Positions 58,300 to 64,000 of a DNA stretch of 64,000 nucleotides are shown here, in pieces. The notes below the pieces were generated by a model that saw nothing but the letters and a program-made list of their open reading frames with translations, was not told the DNA's origin and searched no databases. Both the position numbers and the translations under genes were made by a program. Source of the DNA: Micrasema longulum. Taxonomy: Eukaryota > Arthropoda > Insecta > Trichoptera > Brachycentridae. Numbering within the stretch: the first letter of the stretch is position 1; each line of letters starts with the position of its first letter. The DNA lies in contig JAGVSM010004555.1 in assembly GCA_022494885.1 (NCBI GenBank), positions 1 through 64,000 on the forward strand. The letters are read 5' to 3'.

Positions 58300-58410
58300 C
58301 AATGTGGTCATAAGATGATGGTGAAGATGTCACGAAAGCAATGAAACCGGTCACAGGTTTTTCCAAATTAGTGAATTGAAGTATCACTAGTCTTTTATTT
58401 CGATAATAAA
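58300..58410 (+). mobile_element. Family D element, right end only (copy 3)
   Basis: GTGAAGATGTCACGAAAGCA, ATGAAACCGGTCACAGG, TTTTTCCAAATTAGTGAATT and GAAGTATCACTAGTCTTTTA match the right arm at 23690-23773. The hammerhead-like box here reads GTGAAGA, one base from CUGAAGA, with stem II weakened and stem I lost. Confidence 0.65.
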
Positions 58411-58807
58411 AGTTACTCCTTTTTTGACGGAAAACATTGCATTTTGTATAAGCGAAACCGGTAGGAAGACCCACGCTATTTTAATGTTTTTTTTTAGTAT
58501 GTGGAGAAAGTATTTACATTTCTATCAGTTTATCTTACCGATATTATATTTGATGTAGGTACGATAACTTTTTACTACGATATTGAAAAATACCTCATGC
58601 ATTGTTGGAAAACGCGCTGCTCATTAGACCGTAAGGCGAACATTTTATTATAAATCTATTCAACTCATTTTTTTTGTTTTAAAGCAGGTATCCCTTTAAA
58701 AAAAATAGTTATCGTTTTCATTTTAAGTTAATTAGTTTTGTATAGATTCCCTGTTAAAGTATGCATACTATTTTTATGCAATAAATTTATAAAATAAATA
58801 AATAAAT
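58411..58807. other. AT-rich spacer, no gene seen
   Basis: No open frame or repeat recognised; a TAAATAAATAAATAAATG stretch ends it at 58807. Confidence 0.4.
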
Positions 58808-58970
58808 GGGCCTTACTCATAAACTTAGTATAAAGTTACTCTTAGGCATAGTGGTAGAATACGGGTGGAAATATCATCCTTATTATATCTGTATTATGAT
58901 ATTCTCACCCTTATTCTACCACTGTGCCTAGGCGCAACTTTATACTAGGTTTATGTAAGAAAGGCTCCAA
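58808..58970. mobile_element. Foldback MITE-like element
   Basis: Left arm GGGCCTTACTCATAAACTTA, GTATAAAGTTACTCTTAGGC, ATAGTGGTAGAATACGGGTG; right arm, complemented, GGAGCCTTTCTTACATAAAC, CTAGTATAAAGTTGCGCCTA, GGCACAGTGGTAGAATAAGG. Arms ~68 bp, loop ~20 bp. AT-rich AATAAAT-like words flank both sides. Confidence 0.8.
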
Positions 58971-59040
58971 ATTTATTCATTTATAAGAATCATTTATTGT
59001 AAATAATATTGTTTAGGTCACCTTAACAATGCCCTCCTAG

Positions 59041-59297
59041 GGTCCGCCTTTAGGTCAGCACGTTTGCCTACCGGGCAAAAGGTCTCGGTTTCAATGACCA
59101 ACATGGTTGTCATAAAATAATCATTTAAAATAGTATTTTACACTAGATTATTTCATAGTCCCAGGACTGGTACCTAGAGCGTAAAAGTGACCATTTTACC
59201 TTCATGTCACAAAAATAATCAAGATACGCTGTGGTTTGTGTACCAATGCAGTGCCCTATGCACCATTAGATGCGGAAGGTTAATAAAAATGATAATG
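59041..59297 (+). mobile_element. tRNA-derived SINE, full length, diverged head
   Basis: GGTCCGCCTTTAGGTCAGCA head, decayed B-box GGTCTCGGTTTCAATGACC, AGGACTGGTACCTAGAGCGT, ATCAAGATACGCTGTGG, CAATGCAGTGCCCTATGCAC, ATTAGATGCGGAAGG and an AATAAAAATGATAATG tail. Confidence 0.85.
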
Positions 59298-59799
59298 TTT
59301 AGAGTTAGTATCCCGACTGTGTATCTTTCTTTCGACATTATTTTATTTTTGAACTAATTTTATTTATTAATCTATATATATCTTTTTGTTTTTTTTTCTA
59401 AAATTTCTTCATATTTAAAAAAATGTCCATTGATTGTGTAGGTACCTGAAATGTATCAATGAAAAATGTTCATAAAAGTCCTATAGGTGTTATCAAAATA
59501 AAAAATAATGAAACGAGCACCATACGACCTAGGCAATTTAAAAAATATAATGTTGTTAGCGACGAATACCACGCAGTTTATTATTTACATTAGTTTGCCT
59601 AACTGTCTGCGTTATCAATATTGTAGGTATTTTACCTTGTCTGACTGCATTATCAGATAGGCCTAAAATACTGCGTTTTATTCCCATTTTATAGAACGAA
59701 CCTACGTTTTTTGGATGTACACCAACAACAGTAATTATTATTGAAATAGACAAATAAATATTTTCTTTTTTATAATTTACCCACATAATTCCATTCTGG
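59298..59799. other. AT-rich spacer, no gene seen
   Basis: The 116-codon minus frame that starts at 59906 runs through here from the adjacent SINE. Its N-terminal part is the tRNA-like head read as protein, so it is not a gene. Confidence 0.5.
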
Positions 59800-59925
59800 A
59801 GGCCATTTTCAACGAGTTGTAAATAAATCGCAGTTAGAAAATGGGAATCAAGTTGGGGTATAGTAGGGATCGAACCTTTGATCCGTGACTCTGCGACACT
59901 AGCCACGGGACTACAACCCGTTTAA
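59800..59925 (-). mobile_element. tRNA-like SINE, second family
   Basis: On the minus strand GGGTTGTAGTCCCGTGGCTA (A-box region), AAAGGTTCGATCCCTAC (B-box), and a body with AACTCGTTGAAAATGGCC. The body block also occurs at 18555-18612. Confidence 0.6.
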
Positions 59926-60888
59926 ATAATTAGGTAGTATAAAGACAAATTAAAAAATACCATACGAATAAATGCTTCACGTTTTTAAGGGATATTTCTA
60001 AAACGAATATAATAAGTATGACGTAAGTGAGGCACCTATCCTTACACTAAACATACGGGGATTTTTTTCTAAAATAAATATATGTCAATTTAAGGTACAC
60101 GTGGATAAACTATACTGTTAACACATTTAAATTATATTTTTCATGGTAAAAATAAGGAAATATTTATGTAAAAATGAGTGTGTGAATTCGCAATTTGAGA
60201 ATATTATTTTTAAATGATCGACTTCACCATTCATTCGTTAAGTTATACGATGTTAGTAATTATGTACGTATGTTCATTATTATATTTTGTACCTTTTACA
60301 TTATTTTATATAACTGTATTATTTTCTTAATATAAATTAATAATATTATTCTTTGAATTTAAATTTATTTTATTTCTATTTACATTATTTTTATTACTAT
60401 ACACATATACAAATGTGTATCTTATTTGCAACTTCTAAGTGCTTAGCATTTCTCAAATTTTAAATTGCTTTTATTTTGATACGTATAATGTACTTAATCA
60501 ATAGCTTACATCACTGTGGAAAATTTATATTGACTGTTTTCACAATTTTAGTTTATATATATTCTTATTTTCTCTATGCAAAATATGTAAAAACTGTTGT
60601 TTTTTCCCCAAATAAATCAATTCCACGTGATGATTATTTATCACCATTTTTTTTATATAGATCTAATTTAGTACGGGATAGTCATTGAACATAGCAATTT
60701 TTTATGGATATGTATAATATAGGTTTGAATGATTGTTTTTGTGATAAATGTTACACGTGATTTGTTGTATACTGGGTTCAATCTAGGTTGATATTATTTG
60801 CAAAAATAAAGAAGATTTCAGATAACATGTTTTACGTTTTTGTTGGGGTTTTCTCGGACACATTTGAAATTTGATGTAATAAACTTAC
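59926..60888. other. Intron-like AT-rich DNA
   Basis: A 70-codon plus frame (60476-60688) is Y/F/I/K/N-rich and lacks motifs. No exon seen between the donor at 60894 and the exon at 49.1 kb. Confidence 0.4.
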
Positions 60889-60894
60889 CGGTGT
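60889..60894 (-). other. Candidate 5' splice site
   Basis: On the minus strand ACACCG is followed by GTAAGT, a near-perfect donor at the downstream edge of the CpG island. Of the three frames entering it, only phase 1 is open (about 30 codons after a TAA at ~60982); phases 0 and 2 meet stops within about ten codons. Phase 1 is compatible with the exon starting at 49161, which begins in the complementary phase. No ATG lies in this open stretch, so exon 1 may instead be non-coding. Confidence 0.45.
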
Positions 60895-62030
60895 ATTCTT
60901 TCTCAAGGATTAGGCGCTGATCAAGTTCGAAACTTTTGCGACAATTAGCGTTGTTTTGAAAATAAAACACCAGTGTTTACATCAAAATGTTAGTCAAACT
61001 CAGTTGCCGCACGATGTAATCCACCAGCTCAGATGTGACACCGCAAGATCCGCCAGAAGTCGTTAGCCGAGATTAGCGGGACCGGGATGTGTTCCCAAGT
61101 GGCGACAGCGGCGGGTCCAGTCGACGGTCAGCCGAGCCATCCGTCAAGTGTCGAGTCCGGAGTCCGGAGTCCGGAGAGTGCTCTAGGAACCGATTGTTGA
61201 CGAGGGAATTCGGGACACGTAGCAAAAACAACACCGGTCGCGAACAAAACAAACGCCACTAGAACCGGATTACGTCGGGATCTCTTCAAATAAATAATAA
61301 ATTCCACGCACAATAATAAACTGAACGGTCGCGCTATGATTTGCGGCGATACGGGGGTTTAGCGCTAAATCCCGCATAAAAGTATTAAAAAAGTCTTATG
61401 TGAGCTTATGCGGCCCAACGCTCACTGCGGCCTCTGGCGGCCTGGCTCTAATCTCGACCACTTCCCACCGAGCTTTACAGCTAACTCCTCTACTCTATAT
61501 ATCATCCGGCCGCCTCGACCCGCGCCCGCGCCGGCCTGCCAAACTAGCGCCGTCTCCGCCGCCCGCCCCGCGCGCGCGCGCGCCGGAGCGGGACGGGGAG
61601 CGCTTTATCTGCGATTCCATCCCGCGAGCGAGATAACGGTATCAGATGGAAGATAGGAATATGAACGCCGCTTTTCCGGCCGCGGCGCGGGAACGCGAGC
61701 GTTTCGTTTTCCCGCCGGAGCGGGACGGCTATATGTGTCGCGTCCCCTCGCCGCTCGGGCCACGCCCTCGCGTCAGATAATGAAGACGAGCGTGCGATGT
61801 TGCGGAGTATAATGCACGAAGACGCGGGAGTTTTCGGAAAATAAACTTTGACTAACGCGAAGTCACATCTCTTGTTCCTCTCTCTCCCGCGACTTTTCCG
61901 ACCTCGCGTTGGCGACTGTCTCCGTCTCTCCCGGAGTTATTATTGCTGTAGTGCAGCAGACGATTGAAAGTCAATGCGACCGACCGAAGTGCAGTGACGT
62001 CACGTGACTAGAGAGACGGCTGCTTTATGA
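60895..62030 (-). promoter_or_regulatory. CpG-rich promoter / first-exon island
   Basis: Base composition changes sharply to GC- and CpG-rich between about 61010 and 62020, the only such block over 500 bp in the window. It contains a GAGTCCG triplicate (61153-61176), two copies of GCCGGAGCGGGACGG (~61580 and ~61712), GATA words near 61630-61655, TCTCTC/GAGAG tracts near 61868-61940, and TATA-like words (CTATATATC at ~61493). The open plus-strand frames at 61400-61656 are an effect of GC content. I place the transcript on the minus strand because of the donor at 60889 and the minus-strand exon at 49 kb; a plus-strand or bidirectional promoter is possible. Confidence 0.5.
61995..62006. promoter_or_regulatory. 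Overlapping CRE and E-box
   Basis: TGACGTCA (61995-62002) overlaps CACGTG (62001-62006). Both are perfect palindromic consensus sites, bound in general by CREB/ATF-type bZIP and by bHLH factors respectively. They lie at the upstream edge of the CpG island if the gene runs on the minus strand. Confidence 0.6.
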
Positions 62031-62659
62031 GATGATTTTCAGAAACAGTTAACTTCAGCCATTAAATGTAAATCTCTCGCATTCTGTATCTACTTACATA
62101 TCTATTTATAGACTTTTAAAAAAATAGATTTGAAACGTAAGACATTTCTACCTCCGTGTTTTGTAGATACCAATGTTAAATGAATAAAACAACCTTGATT
62201 TCATTTCTTATAAATTAATATTGATTATGTTATTTTTTTCATGAAATAAATACAAAGTGAATTGAACAGTATTTTATACTGAATCTGCTGAATCTGTTCG
62301 TCAATTATATATCGGAATAAGAATCTGATGTTCCAAAAAAAAAAAAAATTGGTTCGATGGGAAAATATTTCTATTCTCAGGGAAAAAATAGTAAATATAT
62401 ACTGTCGTATATAATAGTAAATATAACTGTCCGAGACATTTTTTCTGCCTGTATCTACCAACGCCTTTTGACGCTTTTTGCTTTTTATTTAATTTACAGT
62501 AAGTAAAATACACGATATACTTTTAAAATAATGTCGCGGCTATTTAAGAAAAAAAAAACATTTAGGTAAATAAGGTACTTACTGATAATACCTATACAAA
62601 TATCGTCAGGTACTTTTCTTTTAGTTGGTACCCAGTGACGTTAAAAATGTAGGAACATA
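62031..62659. other. AT-rich flank, no gene seen
   Basis: A run of 14 A lies at about 62336-62349. The 78- and 70-codon minus frames overlap each other in different frames and look random. Confidence 0.4.
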
Positions 62660-62770
62660 AGTGCTTGGCCAAAGTGTAGAGCGTTTGACTTCCATGCAAA
62701 CCGCTTAGTCAAATCGTGCCCACGCAGCAAACGCTTCGCACGATGGCCAAGCACTCACGCTTGGCCGTTA
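62660..62770. repeat. Small inverted repeat
   Basis: AGTGCTTGGCCAAAGTG at the left and ATGGCCAAGCACT at the right are inverted; a further GCTTGGCCGTTA follows. The interior is less AT-rich (CGTGCCCACGCAGCAAACGC). Probably a degraded MITE. Confidence 0.4.
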
Positions 62771-62937
62771 CCCTATTTTATTTAAATAAAGAATTGTGTT
62801 GATTGGTGTTCTTAATCGGTTGTTGTGTCGTTTTTTTCCAATATCGACGTTTTGGAATTCTATCTGCATCATTATTTCTCTATCCGCAACCTGTGGTTCA
62901 CGAGTTCTTCAAACAACTGAAGTTGTACTTCAAAACA

Positions 62938-63110
62938 GCGTGTGATGATCATTTGATATATGAAGGTAAGATTATTGATTTTACGCTTCAGGTGCGCATT
63001 CAGAAACAGTAATTTTCTGTCCAAAGGATTAAGAATGTAGTTATGTGTGTAAAATTGAACAAGAATCCTGGACGGGTGTTTTCGACTCACAGGTAAAATT
63101 CCGTAAAAAG
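62938..63110 (-). mobile_element. SINE 3'-body fragment plus associated module
   Basis: TGATGATCATTTGATATATG, AAGGTAAGATTATTGATTTT and ACGCTTCAGGTGCGCATTCA is antisense SINE body. After it, in plus orientation, AGAATCCTGGACGGGTGTTT and TCGACTCACAGGTAAAATTC repeats the module seen upstream of the SINEs at 27.7 and 40.4 kb. Confidence 0.5.
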
Positions 63111-64000
63111 GATATGGTGGGAGGATTTGCACGCCTTAAGTGTATTGATTAGTTTGTTTTCTTGTCATGTTTGAAGTTCCATATTAGATTATTAGGTTAA
63201 AATTATATTGTTCAGGGTATTTAGGAAATCCAAAACTTCCGTTTAATCCTTCAATTTTTTTTAGCAAATATCTAGGATAAAGTACCTTTCAGCATGTCAA
63301 ACAACGCAATGTTGGAATAGTAATTAGTGTTTGCAAGGTTTTAAGTCGAATCAATTACCAACAATAAAAAATATTATGGCTTTATGAACGCTGTTTGTAT
63401 TGATATTATCTATAAATGAGCAAAAAACTTCATTGCTTTTTTTTATTAACATGCATATATGAGTAACAAATATTTAAATAATCCTTTTTCCAAATTTGAA
63501 AAAAGTAGGTTTATATTGAATGTCATAGTTCTTATCTAAAAAGTTTATTTTAATTTTTCTAGCTACATATTTATGTGACAAATAACTTTTTGAATGTTTG
63601 CTTCTTAACAATGCATTTTAAAAATATGTATTTATGAGTAACGTAATCAAATTCTCACTTTGGGAATTTTGAGAAAATTGTATTTTTATTCGACCTTTCT
63701 AAAAAAATATTTAGTTACGCGTACCGACCACTTAGTTTTTAATAACCGGTCAGTTTTGTTTCGTCGTGATATTTATTTAACTATTGTATTTTGAACTATC
63801 ACTTTATTTTTAAATAAATATGAAAATTCATGTTTCATTTTTTTAAATTATTTATTCGTTTTTGTAGAAAAAATACTAAATCTAAAACAAAAGTGACAAG
63901 ACAAACAAGTTAATAAAATATTTATCTTCTACACGATAAAATGTAGGAATTAGAAATGCATAATTCGTATGCACAATAAAAATAGATCATGTTTCTCGTA
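63111..64000. other. AT-rich DNA, no gene seen
   Basis: No open frame above 60 codons wholly inside; a near-direct repeat (ATATGAGTAACAAATATTTA / TATGAGTAACGTAATC) occurs at about 63457 and 63633. Confidence 0.4.

Noticed and set aside
59556..59906. 116-codon minus frame
   Set aside because: Its N-terminal part is a tRNA-derived SINE head translated; the rest is AT-rich spacer.
61400..61656. Two overlapping 78-82-codon plus frames in the CpG island
   Set aside because: Pro/Arg/Ala-rich peptides in different frames over the same GC-rich DNA are typical of base composition; no splice or conserved motif.
1..64000. CRISPR array, telomeric TTAGG array, rRNA genes, intact transposase or reverse transcriptase, viral genes
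   Set aside because: None seen. The tandem units of family G have variable spacers and decayed cores and are not a CRISPR array; TTAGG occurs only singly.

Overview
The window looks like nuclear DNA of a moth or butterfly (Lepidoptera). It is about two-thirds A+T, gene-poor and dense in decayed transposons. It carries tRNA-derived SINEs, several classes of non-LTR retrotransposon tails, and the short GTAGGTACCTAC-type words common in lepidopteran non-coding DNA. This assignment comes from overall character and remembered repeat families, not from a database match.

I can support only one host gene, and only in part. On the minus strand at 48.9-49.2 kb there is a GC-rich, histidine-rich coding exon with a good splice donor (GTGAGT) and a plausible acceptor. 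Upstream on the same strand, at about 60.9-62.0 kb, lies the only CpG-rich island of promoter character. It holds an overlapping CRE and E-box, GAGA-type stretches, and a good minus-strand donor (GTAAGT) at its downstream edge. The simplest reading is the 5' part of a regulatory gene with very long introns. Most of positions 1-48,880 would then be intron or downstream flank. I could not identify the protein.

The rest is repeats. From left to right: a truncated LINE with poly(A) tail (1.4-2.1 kb); a TTAA-flanked inverted-repeat element (3.9 kb, second copy 17.5 kb); an element with a hammerhead-like core (4.3 kb, 23.4 kb, and an end at 58.3 kb); foldback elements (6.1, 51.0, 54.1, 58.8 kb); a roughly 950-bp imperfect palindrome with a SINE remnant in its spacer (15.2-16.15 kb); LINE 3' coding ends of several lineages (1.4, 8.4, 21.6, 22.8, 28.0, 41.4, 45.2 kb); an element of tandem ~100-150-bp units (24.5 kb inverted, 40.7 kb direct) that has split a SINE; and at least ten copies or fragments of one tRNA-derived SINE family.

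The most interesting signals are (1) short segments at 29.5, 4.3 and 23.4 kb that can be folded on paper as type I hammerhead ribozymes with a self-complementary CCGG stem III, (2) the orphan exon and its distant CpG promoter, with a tRNA-like fragment touching the exon's 5' edge, (3) the large palindrome, and (4) a repeat family whose copies share one reading frame. No tRNA, rRNA, CRISPR array, telomeric array or intact transposase or reverse transcriptase was seen.
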